This document shows, piece after piece, positions 51,044 through 60,119 of a stretch of 64,000 nucleotides of DNA. The stretch is from NCBI GenBank assembly GCA_016219645.1, contig JACRLR010000026.1, positions 1-64,000 on the forward strand. Reading direction: 5' to 3'. Position 1 is the first letter of the stretch, and each line of letters opens with the position of its first letter. Origin of the DNA: Nitrospirota bacterium. Its GTDB lineage: Bacteria > Nitrospirota > Nitrospiria > Nitrospirales > Nitrospiraceae. The translations under genes and the position numbers were made by a program. Under the pieces are notes generated by a model. It did not search any database, was not told the DNA's origin, and was given only the letters and a program-made list of their open reading frames with translations.

Positions 51044-53665
51044 ATGACTCGTCCCCTCCTCCTTCCCTTGGCCTCCTGCACTCAACCGTCTCTTGTTGGA
51101 GGGAAGGCTCTCGGCTTGGCGCGGTTGCTCGCAGGAGGATTCCTCGTTCCCCCCGGATTCTGCGTGACGACAGAAGCCTACGACCGCGCGCTTCGCGCGA
51201 CGGGTATTTCTCCAACCGACCAGTGGCAGGCTGCCCAAAACTCCTCCGGGGCTGAACGCCTACGGATACTCTCCCACTGTCACCACCTCATCCAGAACTG
51301 CGACATCGCTGAATTGACGGCACTGATCATCGCTCAGGCGCGAAGCTTGGATCTGCCGTTGCCTGTGCTGTGGGCGGTGAGATCGTCAGCAACGAACGAG
51401 GATGGGGCTCAGGCGAGCTTTGCCGGGGTTTATCGTACGCGCCTCGGTATCCCGCTGGAGGAGATGGGCTTGGCGGTGAAGGATCTGTGGCTATCGATCT
51501 GGGATGAGCGCGTCCTGAATTATCAGGCGACGTCGGGATTGAGCGGAACGCCCCCCGCTATGGCCGTTGTGATCCAACCGATGCTGGAGGCGCGAGCCGC
51601 CGGTGTGTCTTATTCCATCCATCCCCTCACTGGACGAACAACTCAGGTGGTAATCAACTCGGTTGCGGGGCTTGCGGCAGCCCTCGTGGATGGGCGCGTC
51701 ACACCGGATCAGTATGTGGTGGAGATGGGCAAAAACGGTCAACCGATCCGGATTTGCGAACGGACGGTCACCGGACAGTCGCAGGCACTGCAGGCGACCA
51801 GCCAAGGTCTTCGCGAATTGCCGTTACCGGATGATGCAGTTGGGCGCGCAACATTGTCGGATGACCAACTGTTTGCTCTGGCCCGTACAGCCAAAGAGAT
51901 CGAATTACAATTCGGCCATCCAGTGGATCTCGAATGGCTCTACGACGATCGTCGCCTATGGTTGCTCCAGGCACGCCCCATTTTTGGTTTGCCCCGATCC
52001 ACCCCATTCACCAATGATGACTGTGAATGGTCTCGTGCGAACTTTAAAGAAACCATGCCGGAGTTGCCGAGTCCTCTTGGGCTGTCGTTCCTTGAGATGT
52101 TCATGGACCGCTACATTCTGGCACCCTATCGGAATCTTGGCTGCCGAATTCCCGAAGGCGTCACATCGGTCCGCATATTCCAGGGACGACCCTACATCAA
52201 TATGACGCTATTTTATTCCCTTATCGTACAACTCCGGGGAGATCCTGCTCCGTTTACGGAACAGATGGGGGGTGAAGTCCTGACCCGGGTTCCTGAGGCC
52301 CACCCTCTCGGGTGGTTGACGATCACCCGTGCCGCAGTCGTGATGATGGCCGAACTGAGAAAGGTCGTCCACGATGGGCCGGCTTGGTTTGCGGAGATGA
52401 AATCGATGGCTGCCGAGCATCGCGCCGATCGACTTCGAAATATCTCCAGCGAAGCCATCGCTCTGCATCTCGATACCATAGGAAAACGGCTCGATGAACA
52501 GGAGCTGACATTTGGCATCGCGGGAGGGGTGTCGCAGTGCTTGCAAACGTTGGGCAGCCTGTTGCCTCAGTGGTTAGGTGAAGATTGGAGAGCGCTGCTG
52601 AACGGGGCGCTGCAAGGTCAGGCAGCAGTGATTAGCGCGCAACAGATTGTCCGATTGGCTGAAATTGCGGACATGGTCCGACGGGACCCTCGATTGACTG
52701 CGTGGTTTACCGAAGAACAATGGGACCCGAACGAGTTTCGTCGCCGCCTCGAGGGGACTGATGTCCTTCATGCTTTCGACCGATATCTCGAGGACTATGG
52801 CCATCGTGGGGTCGGTGAATCGGACCCCATGTCACCCCGATTCAGAGATCGGCCGGAGTTGTTATTGTCTGTATTGCGCACACAAATTCTGGCTCCAACC
52901 AGTGCTACTCCGGTAGACATTCTTCAGCGTCAAGCCGCGGTGCGGGAGCGGGCACTGTCACAGATTCGCGCGAGGTTTGGATGGCGAATCCATCGGTGGG
53001 CTATCTTTTCATGGTGGTATCGACGACTTTGCCGGTTCTTCGCCCTGCGGGAGGCGAACCGGCATCATCTGATGTACTACTCAGCGGCGGTGCGCAGCTT
53101 ACTGCTTCGTCTTGGCGAGTTGCTGGTAGAACAGGAACGGCTCTCGTCCCGGGAGGATATTTTCTACCTCACGATCAACGAACGCGCAGAATGGTCCACC
53201 GGAGGGCTACGTGACTGGCGAGGACTGATTGAGGCCCGCCGGGCCGAGCGAGACCGTTACGCTACGGTCAGCGTTCCAGACACGATTCGGGATTGGAATG
53301 CATTGGTCCGTGGCACAGACACACCCATGCCTATGGATTCGGAGAAGATCCTGCACGGGATTCCCATCAGTCCAGGACTGGTCGTGGGACCGGTACGATT
53401 CGTCCGATCGATGGAGGACTGGAGTCGGGTCTGTCGCGGCGACATCCTAGTCGTCTCAGCCATTGACCCCGGCATGACGCCGTTATTTGGCGTGGCATCG
53501 GGGCTCGTCGCCGAGATGGGCGGGACATTGTCCCACGGAGCGATCATTGCTCGCGAGTACGGATTGCCCGCAGTGGCCAATGTGCATGGTATTACCACCA
53601 GGCTTAAAGAAGGGGATCGAATCAGCCTGGACGCGGAGCGAGGACAGATCATCATTCAAGATTAG
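51044..53665 (+). CDS. PEP/pyruvate-binding phosphotransferase, rifampicin-phosphotransferase-like
   Basis: An 873-residue protein with three domains: an N-terminal ATP-grasp-type PPDK_N domain (LVGGKALGLARLLAGGF, WAVRSSATNEDGAQASFAG, DLEWLYDDRRLWLLQARP), a long helical middle of about 420 residues, and a C-terminal swivelling phosphohistidine domain (GGTLSHGAIIAREYGLPAVA). It lacks the PEP-binding barrel of PEP synthase. Length and order equal those of rifampicin phosphotransferase, in which the middle domain binds the substrate. The real substrate is not known; antibiotic resistance must not be assumed. Confidence 0.8.
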   Translation: MTRPLLLPLASCTQPSLVGGKALGLARLLAGGFLVPPGFCVTTEAYDRALRATGISPTDQWQAAQNSSGAERLRILSHCHHLIQNCDIAELTALIIAQARSLDLPLPVLWAVRSSATNEDGAQASFAGVYRTRLGIPLEEMGLAVKDLWLSIWDERVLNYQATSGLSGTPPAMAVVIQPMLEARAAGVSYSIHPLTGRTTQVVINSVAGLAAALVDGRVTPDQYVVEMGKNGQPIRICERTVTGQSQALQATSQGLRELPLPDDAVGRATLSDDQLFALARTAKEIELQFGHPVDLEWLYDDRRLWLLQARPIFGLPRSTPFTNDDCEWSRANFKETMPELPSPLGLSFLEMFMDRYILAPYRNLGCRIPEGVTSVRIFQGRPYINMTLFYSLIVQLRGDPAPFTEQMGGEVLTRVPEAHPLGWLTITRAAVVMMAELRKVVHDGPAWFAEMKSMAAEHRADRLRNISSEAIALHLDTIGKRLDEQELTFGIAGGVSQCLQTLGSLLPQWLGEDWRALLNGALQGQAAVISAQQIVRLAEIADMVRRDPRLTAWFTEEQWDPNEFRRRLEGTDVLHAFDRYLEDYGHRGVGESDPMSPRFRDRPELLLSVLRTQILAPTSATPVDILQRQAAVRERALSQIRARFGWRIHRWAIFSWWYRRLCRFFALREANRHHLMYYSAAVRSLLLRLGELLVEQERLSSREDIFYLTINERAEWSTGGLRDWRGLIEARRAERDRYATVSVPDTIRDWNALVRGTDTPMPMDSEKILHGIPISPGLVVGPVRFVRSMEDWSRVCRGDILVVSAIDPGMTPLFGVASGLVAEMGGTLSHGAIIAREYGLPAVANVHGITTRLKEGDRISLDAERGQIIIQD

Positions 53666-53777
53666 CCATTTTGCGTTCAAATTGACAGACCGTATAAGTC
53701 GTGCGACGCTGCATTTACCTGGCAAGGAACTCGAGTTGGGGGCCCAAACCCAACGTCCTTTGATAAGGAGGTGTCTC

Positions 53778-54119
53778 GTGCATACGATGACCGTTGTCGC
53801 GTTTGCAGCATTATGTTTGCTTGGGACCAGTTCGCCCGTACTTGCGGACGATACCTTGAAGGGTGAGCTAGCTTCTATAAAAAGTGAGATGAAAACCGAG
53901 AAAGATGCGATGAAGGCTCAAGATAATGCGATGAATAGCGAAATGAAGTCAAAGAAAGGAGGGGTGAAAGGCCCGATAACGCAGTATAGAGAGAAGATGA
54001 AGGCCAAACGCCATGAAATGATGGAGGAAATGAAGGCACATAGGGAAGCCGCAATGGCTAATCCGCCCGCTCCTGCTACCGTACCTGGTCCTGTTGCCAC
54101 TCCTGCACCTGCACCATAA
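53778..54119 (+). CDS. Secreted Lys/Met-rich helical protein with Pro-rich tail
   Basis: A 113-residue protein. Signal peptide (VVAFAALCLLGTSSPVLA), then strongly helical repeats (KSEMKTEKDAMKAQDNAMNS, YREKMKAKRHEMMEEMKAHR) rich in Lys, Glu, Met and His, ending in alternating Pro/Ala. Met- and His-rich periplasmic helices often bind metals; that is a guess. GTG at 53778 follows TGATAAGGAGGTGTCTC, a near-perfect ribosome site. The longer frame from 53487 overlaps the PEP enzyme and is a shadow. Confidence 0.7.
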   Translation: MHTMTVVAFAALCLLGTSSPVLADDTLKGELASIKSEMKTEKDAMKAQDNAMNSEMKSKKGGVKGPITQYREKMKAKRHEMMEEMKAHREAAMANPPAPATVPGPVATPAPAP

Positions 54120-54284
54120 TTGTCGCAGGTGCGACGGTTGATTGCCTGGCCCTCGGGAGACCTCCCTTTCTGAGGGCTGGAATTTCCCTTTCTGCCTGTC
54201 GCTTTTATTAAACCTGTCACTCGCCTTGTTCCCCCACGGACCTTTTGCTAGGATGCGTTGGCCTCACCATCCATCGGGCTTTGC

Positions 54285-55058
54285 ATGAAAATCGCTACCT
54301 TCAACGTCAATTCACTCCGAAAACGTCTGCCGATCGTGCTGGGTTGGCTTGCCCAGCAGACGCCCGATGTGCTCTGTCTTCAGGAAACCAAGGTCCAGGA
54401 CAGCGAATTTCCGCTGTTGGCATTGGCCGAATCTGGGTACGAAATCACGTATCGAGGAATGAAGTCGTATAACGGCGTCGCGATATTGAGCCGGAAGAAA
54501 CCGGAGTCGGTGGCATACGGGTTTGACGATGGAGGTGAATCGGAGGATGCGCGGATCCTGCGTGTGATAATCAAGGGGATTCCCATCATCAATACCTACG
54601 TGCCGCAGGGCTTCGAGATAGACTCACCAAAGTATCAATACAAGCTCGGCTGGTATGATCGACTGCGCAAATATTTCGAGAAGCACGTGCCCCCGAACAA
54701 ACCAGCTATCTGGTGCGGTGACATGAATGTGGCTCCTCGGCCGATTGACGTGCACAGTCCCGAGAAACACCTCAAGCACGTCTGCTATCACGAGGATGCG
54801 CGCCGGGCCTATGAGCGGACATTGGCGTGGGGATTTCAGGACGTGTTTGTGAAGCTCTATCCCGATCGACAACAGTATACATTTTGGGATTATCGGGCGC
54901 CTGGCTCGCTAGAAGCAAATAAAGGCTGGCGCATCGACCATATTCTGGCAACGGCCCCACTGGCAGAGAAATGTCAAAGGGTAGACGTGGACATCGAGCC
55001 GCGGCGAGCGAAAGACCCCTCAGATCACACATTCTTATGGGCGGAGTTTTCGGTCTAA
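54285..55058 (+). CDS. xth: Exodeoxyribonuclease III
   Basis: A 257-residue EEP-superfamily nuclease: MKIATFNVNSLRKRLP, LCLQETKVQDSEFP (metal-binding Glu), ESGYEITYRGMKSYNGVAIL, WCGDMNVAPRPIDVHSP and RIDHILATAPL, ending in DHTFLWAEF. AP endonuclease/3' exonuclease of base excision repair. Start at 54285 matches the family N-terminus. Confidence 0.95.
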   Translation: MKIATFNVNSLRKRLPIVLGWLAQQTPDVLCLQETKVQDSEFPLLALAESGYEITYRGMKSYNGVAILSRKKPESVAYGFDDGGESEDARILRVIIKGIPIINTYVPQGFEIDSPKYQYKLGWYDRLRKYFEKHVPPNKPAIWCGDMNVAPRPIDVHSPEKHLKHVCYHEDARRAYERTLAWGFQDVFVKLYPDRQQYTFWDYRAPGSLEANKGWRIDHILATAPLAEKCQRVDVDIEPRRAKDPSDHTFLWAEFSV

Positions 55059-55148
55059 CCACGAACGCAACGTCCACACCTGCCCAATTCGATTGGTGTG
55101 GCAAGTCGCCCGCACCGACCGAACTGGCTCACAAGCTTGAATGGACCT

Positions 55149-55319
55149 TCAAGCCGCCTTCAGGACCCGCTGCTTCACACCCAATGAGATTACGCGATTC
55201 TGTGCGATCAACGGATCAAGGACCAACCCACAATTGATACAGCGGAGCACCGTGGCTTCCTGAGAAAGCTCAGGTCGCCACTCTTTCACCATCAGCCCTT
55301 TGCATTTTTGACAGGTCAT
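55149..55319 (-). CDS. Small zinc-ribbon protein, 56 residues
   Basis: ATG at 55319 is preceded by AGCAGGAGGTGAACCAG, a strong ribosome site. The product carries MTCQKCKGLMVKEWRP, LRCINCGLVLDPLIAQNR, the same CxxC(K/G)GLMV and DPxIxxNR pattern as the two island zinc ribbons. It stands alone between xth and the YhiN-like gene. Confidence 0.7.
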   Translation of the reverse strand: MTCQKCKGLMVKEWRPELSQEATVLRCINCGLVLDPLIAQNRVISLGVKQRVLKAA

Positions 55320-55429
55320 CTGGTTCACCTCCTGCTTTCATGTGTTCATGCCGATGAGTCGGCCTGGCATAGGGGGAACTGTAACATCGGAAGATTAATA
55401 GGGTGTTAAATGGCAGTTAGAACTCTCTA

Positions 55430-56707
55430 ATGTCTATCCATGATGGTAGGCATGACATTGCGGTAATCGGTGCGGGGGCCGCCGGGCTGGCGGCCGCGAT
55501 TTTCGCAGCTGAAGCAGCTGTAAAGGGTGATCGCCCGAGGAGAATTGTGCTGTTCGATGGCGCAAAGACCATCGGGGCCAAGATTCTTCTATCCGGCGGC
55601 GGTCGCTGTAATGTCACCCACGATGTTGTGACCGCCACCGACTATTTCGGCAAGCGCCATATCATCAGGAATGTGCTGGCAGCCTTCACTGTCGAGCAAA
55701 CAATCAGCTGGTTTGCCTCACTAGGGGTCGAGCTCAAACGCGAAGAGACCGGCAAGCTCTTCCCCGTCACTGACAAGGCGCGAACCATCCTCAGTACCCT
55801 TGTCACCCGTTGTCACGAGCTAGGTGTTACCCTTCTACCTGATCATCGCGTGACAAGCGTGGAATCGCCTACAGAGTCTGGATTTGTCCTGCAACACAGC
55901 CACGGAACGCTGCACGCGGGGCGCGTCATCCTGGCGACTGGAGGCCGATCGATTCCCAAGTCTGGGAGTGACGGTTTCGGGTACAATCTTGCTCGGCGCC
56001 TTGGCCATTCAGTAACAGCTACTGCCCCGGCACTCGTCCCTCTGGTGCTCGCGGGCACGATGTTCCACAAGGCGCTCTCCGGCCTCTCACAAGAGGTCGA
56101 ATTGACGACGATGGTGCAGAGGCGCAAAGTCGATCAGCGGATAGGAAGTTTGCTCTGGACGCACTTTGGCATCAGTGGCCCAGTAGCTATGGACGCAAGC
56201 CGCTTTTGGACATTAGGGCAAGAAACTGGTGAGAGCCCAGCCCTCTATGGCAATTTTTTTCCAGGCGCGACGCAGGACCACGCGAAGCAGTGGTTCATGG
56301 GTCAAGCAGCCGGTACCCCTCGACGATCCCTTGTCAAGACTCTCGCGCAACGAGTTTCGGAGCGGTTTGCCGAGGCGCTCTGCATTCATATCGAATGCGA
56401 TCCGCAGAAGGCCATTGCGCAACTGCCCCGGAATGATCGAGATCGACTGATCGAGGCACTCTCAAAGTTCCATTTTCCGGTGGAACGAGATCGCGGCTGG
56501 AACTATGCAGAAGTGACGGCAGGGGGAGTCCCTCTCGAAGAGATCAGTTTCAGGACGATGGAATCCAAGCTGACCCCGGGCCTCTATCTGATCGGCGAGA
56601 TTCTCGACTGCGACGGCCGGATCGGCGGCTTCAATTTCCAATGGGCGTGGACGACAGGATGGCTCGCAGGACATGCAGCTGCCAAGAATATGCCGGCAGA
56701 CATCTAG
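55430..56707 (+). CDS. YhiN/HI0933-family FAD-dependent oxidoreductase
   Basis: A 425-residue flavoprotein: IAVIGAGAAGLAAAIFAAEA (FAD Rossmann), GAKILLSGGGRCNVTH, LATGGRSIPKSGSDGFGY, and C-terminal GLYLIGEILDCDGRIGGFNF. Family members are predicted NAD(P)/FAD-dependent oxidoreductases, some acting on bile acids or unknown substrates. Confidence 0.92.
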   Translation: MSIHDGRHDIAVIGAGAAGLAAAIFAAEAAVKGDRPRRIVLFDGAKTIGAKILLSGGGRCNVTHDVVTATDYFGKRHIIRNVLAAFTVEQTISWFASLGVELKREETGKLFPVTDKARTILSTLVTRCHELGVTLLPDHRVTSVESPTESGFVLQHSHGTLHAGRVILATGGRSIPKSGSDGFGYNLARRLGHSVTATAPALVPLVLAGTMFHKALSGLSQEVELTTMVQRRKVDQRIGSLLWTHFGISGPVAMDASRFWTLGQETGESPALYGNFFPGATQDHAKQWFMGQAAGTPRRSLVKTLAQRVSERFAEALCIHIECDPQKAIAQLPRNDRDRLIEALSKFHFPVERDRGWNYAEVTAGGVPLEEISFRTMESKLTPGLYLIGEILDCDGRIGGFNFQWAWTTGWLAGHAAAKNMPADI

Positions 56708-56856
56708 GTCAGCCGATGAGCCTGAGATTTCTCTCGACGCGGCTGCGCATGGAACCTTCCTTTTCTTGACAGTATGGAGAAGATCATCTATCCGTTGACA
56801 AGCGAGGGTCATCCTGTCGAACAGCCCAAGCGGTCGGAATCAGAGGAATTGATGAT

Positions 56857-57375
56857 ATGGGGCGCATTCTGAGCTGTCCACGGTGCCAGAAGGATGGTCC
56901 TTTGCGGTCTCACCCGCAATCGCCGCGCGAGCACCTCGCCTCCTTCATCTTTGTAGCGCCGTTCCGCTGTCCATCGTGCAGTCATCGCTTTCTGGCGTCC
57001 CGTCTAGGGCTGGATCATCCCACGCATCCGATCGATCGACGCGAACACCTCCGGATTCCCGTGCGACTCTATCTTTCCTTCTCAGGAGGCAAAATCCGCG
57101 GTGAGGGAACAGTGCTCGATCTCTCGATGGGTGGTTGTATTGTCAGGAGTGAAACCCGGGTCCATACGGACGAAATCTTCTATCTGCAACTGTCACTCGG
57201 TGAAGGCGAACTACCTCTTGAAGTAGCTGCGATGGTTTGTTCGGTGACCGCCCGCGGCATCGCCTTCAAGTTCCTTCGCGCTGCTCAAGAGAACAAGCGC
57301 TTGCAGGCCTTTGTCCAAGCCCAGACAACAGATCAGCCGGATAAGCACTCGCTTCACACCGGTGCCGCCGCCTGA
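56857..57375 (+). CDS. PilZ-domain protein with N-terminal zinc ribbon
   Basis: A 172-residue protein. CPRC near residue 8 and CPSC near 39 form an N-terminal zinc ribbon. A PilZ domain follows, with the c-di-GMP motifs RREHLR (RxxxR) and DLSMGGC (DxSxxG), then strands to residue 150. It should bind c-di-GMP and act as an effector; the target is unknown. Confidence 0.85.
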   Translation: MGRILSCPRCQKDGPLRSHPQSPREHLASFIFVAPFRCPSCSHRFLASRLGLDHPTHPIDRREHLRIPVRLYLSFSGGKIRGEGTVLDLSMGGCIVRSETRVHTDEIFYLQLSLGEGELPLEVAAMVCSVTARGIAFKFLRAAQENKRLQAFVQAQTTDQPDKHSLHTGAAA

Positions 57376-57531
57376 GCAGGCCTCTGAACCTGTTATCCAT
57401 CCCAGCATTATCTCCACAAGAACAATAGGCGAGCGAGACGGGTCAAAGGACGTGGAGATCAATCTGCTCATGTCACGCCTGTCTCATACGCCACGCGAAA
57501 CAGTCTCTGGCGGATTGCATTCAGGATCCTG

Positions 57532-57837
57532 TTAGAGTGGTGTTTCCCAGGCAGAGTGAAGCGGATGGTTATTGATTAAGTCATCGTGTGTGGCCAGATC
57601 ATAGGGTTCGATGGCGAGGTCCTGTTCATTGAGCTGCTCCGGACAGGCGGAGGAACAGAGATAGACGCGATAGGCTTCGGCCTTCTCTTTCGTAGCAAAC
57701 CGACAAAGTCCATATTCCGGCATCCCAGATGAGGGATACCAAAACGCCAGGTCAATCGCACTCCCCTGGTAGATACCGAGGGTGCAATGTGTGATCTGAA
57801 AGCCGCCGGGCAAATGTGAGGTGGGTTCAAGCGACAT
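57532..57837 (-). CDS. Hypothetical protein, 101 residues
   Basis: A soluble protein of unrecognised family with several aromatic residues and Cys (FQITHCTLGIYQGSAIDLAF, ATKEKAEAYRVYLCSSACPE), no signal or membrane segment. It is divergent from lemA and its start lies in the lemA upstream region. Confidence 0.55.
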   Translation of the reverse strand: MSLEPTSHLPGGFQITHCTLGIYQGSAIDLAFWYPSSGMPEYGLCRFATKEKAEAYRVYLCSSACPEQLNEQDLAIEPYDLATHDDLINNHPLHSAWETPL

Positions 57838-57932
57838 CAGCCACCCTCCTACGTACCATAATAGCGTTTGTCATGATAGCATGCTCGGTACGCAGCGCTA
57901 AAGACCGGCGTTCGTCGAGAAGGAGGATGGCC

Positions 57933-58532
57933 ATGAGCAGTCGTATGTCGACGTTCACTATAGTCGCCTCTGCAATTCTGTTTGTAGGGCTTTCAGGGTG
58001 CGGCTACAACGATCTCCAGGGACTGGACGAGGACACCAAAGCCGCATGGAGCGAAGTAGTCAATCAGTATCAGCGGAGAGCCGACCTGATCCCGAACTTG
58101 GTCGCCACCGTCAAAGGCTATGCTGCGCATGAGAAGGACACACTGGAAAGCGTTGTGCAAGCGCGATCTCAGGCCACTGGAATTCAAGTGACACCGGAAA
58201 CGTTGAAAGATCCTGCTGCGTTCGAGAAATTCCAACAGGCGCAGGCCGGTCTCAGTTCAGCCTTAGGACGCCTGATCGCCATTGCCGAGAACTACCCGAA
58301 CTTAAAAGCCGATCAGAACTTCCGTGATCTCCAAAGTCAGCTCGAAGGGACGGAGAACCGTATCGCCGTCGCGCGCAAACGCTACATCGAGAAAGTGGCA
58401 GAGTACAACAAGAGCGTCCGCTTCTTTCCCACGAACCTGACGGCAAAATACATCCTCCATATGGAAGAAAAACCGAACTTCACCGTCGCGGATGAAAAGG
58501 CTGTGGCCAAGCCGCCAGAAGTCAAATTCTAG
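57933..58532 (+). CDS. lemA: LemA-family lipoprotein
   Basis: A 199-residue protein with lipobox (ILFVGLSGCGYNDL) and the LemA helical core: VNQYQRRADLIPNLVATVKG, AHEKDTLESVVQARSQATG, AENYPNLKADQNFRDLQ and VAEYNKSVRFFPTNL. Anchored to the membrane; function poorly known. ATG at 57933 follows AGAAGGAGGATGGCC. First of a lemA-TPM-TPM operon seen in many bacteria. Confidence 0.92.
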   Translation: MSSRMSTFTIVASAILFVGLSGCGYNDLQGLDEDTKAAWSEVVNQYQRRADLIPNLVATVKGYAAHEKDTLESVVQARSQATGIQVTPETLKDPAAFEKFQQAQAGLSSALGRLIAIAENYPNLKADQNFRDLQSQLEGTENRIAVARKRYIEKVAEYNKSVRFFPTNLTAKYILHMEEKPNFTVADEKAVAKPPEVKF

Positions 58533-58540
58533 GAGGCAGG

Positions 58541-59422
58541 TTGAGGTTCAGCCAGAGAGTCTGGGGGACAGGGTTTTTCTTCATCGTAGCCTTCACCTGG
58601 GCCTTGGCTTCCTGGGCCCTCGACGTGCCGCCGCTCACAGGCCGCGTCGTGGATCTTGCGCATGTGTTGCCACCGGAAATCGCCAGCTCACTCAACCGCG
58701 ACCTCGAAACCCACGAGTCGAAAACCAGCAATCAGGTAGCTGTTCTGACGCTGCCATCCCTCGAAGGCGAACCGCTCGAATCCTTCTCCCATCGTGTCGC
58801 GACCACCTGGAAGCTCGGCCAGAAGGGAACGGACAACGGCATCCTGCTCCTCATCGCCCTACGAGAGCGAAAAGTCCGTATCGAAGTGGGTTATGGCCTG
58901 GAAGGCACCTTGACGGACCTCCGTTCCGCCCACATCATTCGCCAGGAAATCGTGCCTCGGCTGCGAAGTGGAGACCTGCCGGGTGGCATTGCCGCCGGGG
59001 TGCAGGCTATTCTCAATACCATTGAAGGCACTTACAAAGCTGACGAGATGCTGCCAGGTCATACCAGTTCAGACCAGGAGCTAGCCGCGATTGAATATGT
59101 GACCATCGGGATCGTCGTGGGGATTTTGGCTGGCATCCTGTTGAGCCACGGACTACGAAGCACCCGTGCGCTGTTCGGGAGTCTGCTCGCATTTCTCGTC
59201 GCACAGTTTGCGAGCGTGATATTAGGTCTTGCAGCCGCCGGGATCACGGCCTTCTTCCTGTGGCTTCTCTTGCAGGCGAATCGCGGCAGAGGCCAAGGTG
59301 GAGGGTGGGGAGATGGAATTGTGATAGGTCCGGGCGGGGGATTCGGCGGCGGTGGGGGCAGGGGGGGGTTCAGTGGAGGGGGCGGAGGTTTTGGCGGCGG
59401 CGGAGCTTCGGGAGGTTGGTAA
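58541..59422 (+). CDS. TPM-domain protein (YgcG-like) with Gly-rich tail
   Basis: A 293-residue protein: signal peptide (GFFFIVAFTWALASWA), TPM domain (LTGRVVDLAHVLPPEIASSL, RKVRIEVGYGLEGTLTDLRS), two membrane spans near 195-250 and a Gly-rich C-terminus (GGGGFGGGGASGGW), a standard feature of the family. TTG at 58541 follows CTAGGAGGCAGG. It abuts the second TPM gene. Confidence 0.9.
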   Translation: MRFSQRVWGTGFFFIVAFTWALASWALDVPPLTGRVVDLAHVLPPEIASSLNRDLETHESKTSNQVAVLTLPSLEGEPLESFSHRVATTWKLGQKGTDNGILLLIALRERKVRIEVGYGLEGTLTDLRSAHIIRQEIVPRLRSGDLPGGIAAGVQAILNTIEGTYKADEMLPGHTSSDQELAAIEYVTIGIVVGILAGILLSHGLRSTRALFGSLLAFLVAQFASVILGLAAAGITAFFLWLLLQANRGRGQGGGWGDGIVIGPGGGFGGGGGRGGFSGGGGGFGGGGASGGW

Positions 59423-60070
59423 ATGGTGCACTTCACCGACGCAGAACGAGAACGGATTAAGCAAGCCGTTCAGCAAGCCGAACGGGGCACAAAGGGCGAG
59501 ATCGTGCCAATGATCGTCTCGGCCTCGGCATTGTACCGCGAAGCCGGCTATCGAACGGGACTCATTTTGGCCCTAGTCGCACTGGCTCTCCTTCTGACGA
59601 TTGAAACCTACTGGCTCCCCTGGGGGTGGCACGCCGGCAACGCCGGCTGGCTCATGCTCATAGTGGTAGCCACCTATGGCATCGGACAGTGGCTCGGGAC
59701 CCTCCCAAACATCATCCGCCTCGTCACGTCTCGCGAGCGCATGGCATACAAGGTAAAGCTGCGTGCCGAACAGGCGTTCTATCAGCATGGCTTACAGAAT
59801 ACGAAAGAGCGCACAGGCATCCTGATCCTCGTCTCACTGTTGGAGAGACGCGTGCATGTGCTGGCGGACAAAGGAATCAACGATCATGTGCCTCCAGGCA
59901 CATGGGAGAGCCTCGTCAGCGGCATCCTCGAGGGAATCCGTGTCGGAAACCCAACCGACGCCATCTGCGACGCGATTACAAAGTGCGGCGAACTCCTCTC
60001 GCGAGTCAGCCCTGCCGGGTCCGGCGACAATCCAGACGAGTTGCCCGACACGCTGATTCAAGAATCCTAA
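59423..60070 (+). CDS. TPM-domain membrane protein
   Basis: A 215-residue protein: FTDAERERIKQAVQQAERG, KGEIVPMIVSASALYREAGY at the N-terminus, two membrane spans (LILALVALALLLTIETYWLP, WLMLIVVATYGIGQWLG), then TGILILVSLLERRVHVLADK and GINDHVPPG of the TPM fold. Starts immediately after the preceding stop. Probably works with LemA and the first TPM protein. Confidence 0.87.
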   Translation: MVHFTDAERERIKQAVQQAERGTKGEIVPMIVSASALYREAGYRTGLILALVALALLLTIETYWLPWGWHAGNAGWLMLIVVATYGIGQWLGTLPNIIRLVTSRERMAYKVKLRAEQAFYQHGLQNTKERTGILILVSLLERRVHVLADKGINDHVPPGTWESLVSGILEGIRVGNPTDAICDAITKCGELLSRVSPAGSGDNPDELPDTLIQES

Positions 60071-60119
60071 TCGTCGGCTGGATAGACTGACCAGCATCGT
60101 TCCGCTAGAATCCCAATAC

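Noticed and set aside
51044-53665. PEP synthase or pyruvate phosphate dikinase
   Set aside because: The C-terminal PEP-binding TIM barrel is missing; the protein ends with the phosphohistidine domain.
56774-56869. 31-residue ORF before the PilZ gene
   Set aside because: Weak ribosome site, overlaps the PilZ start, no motif.
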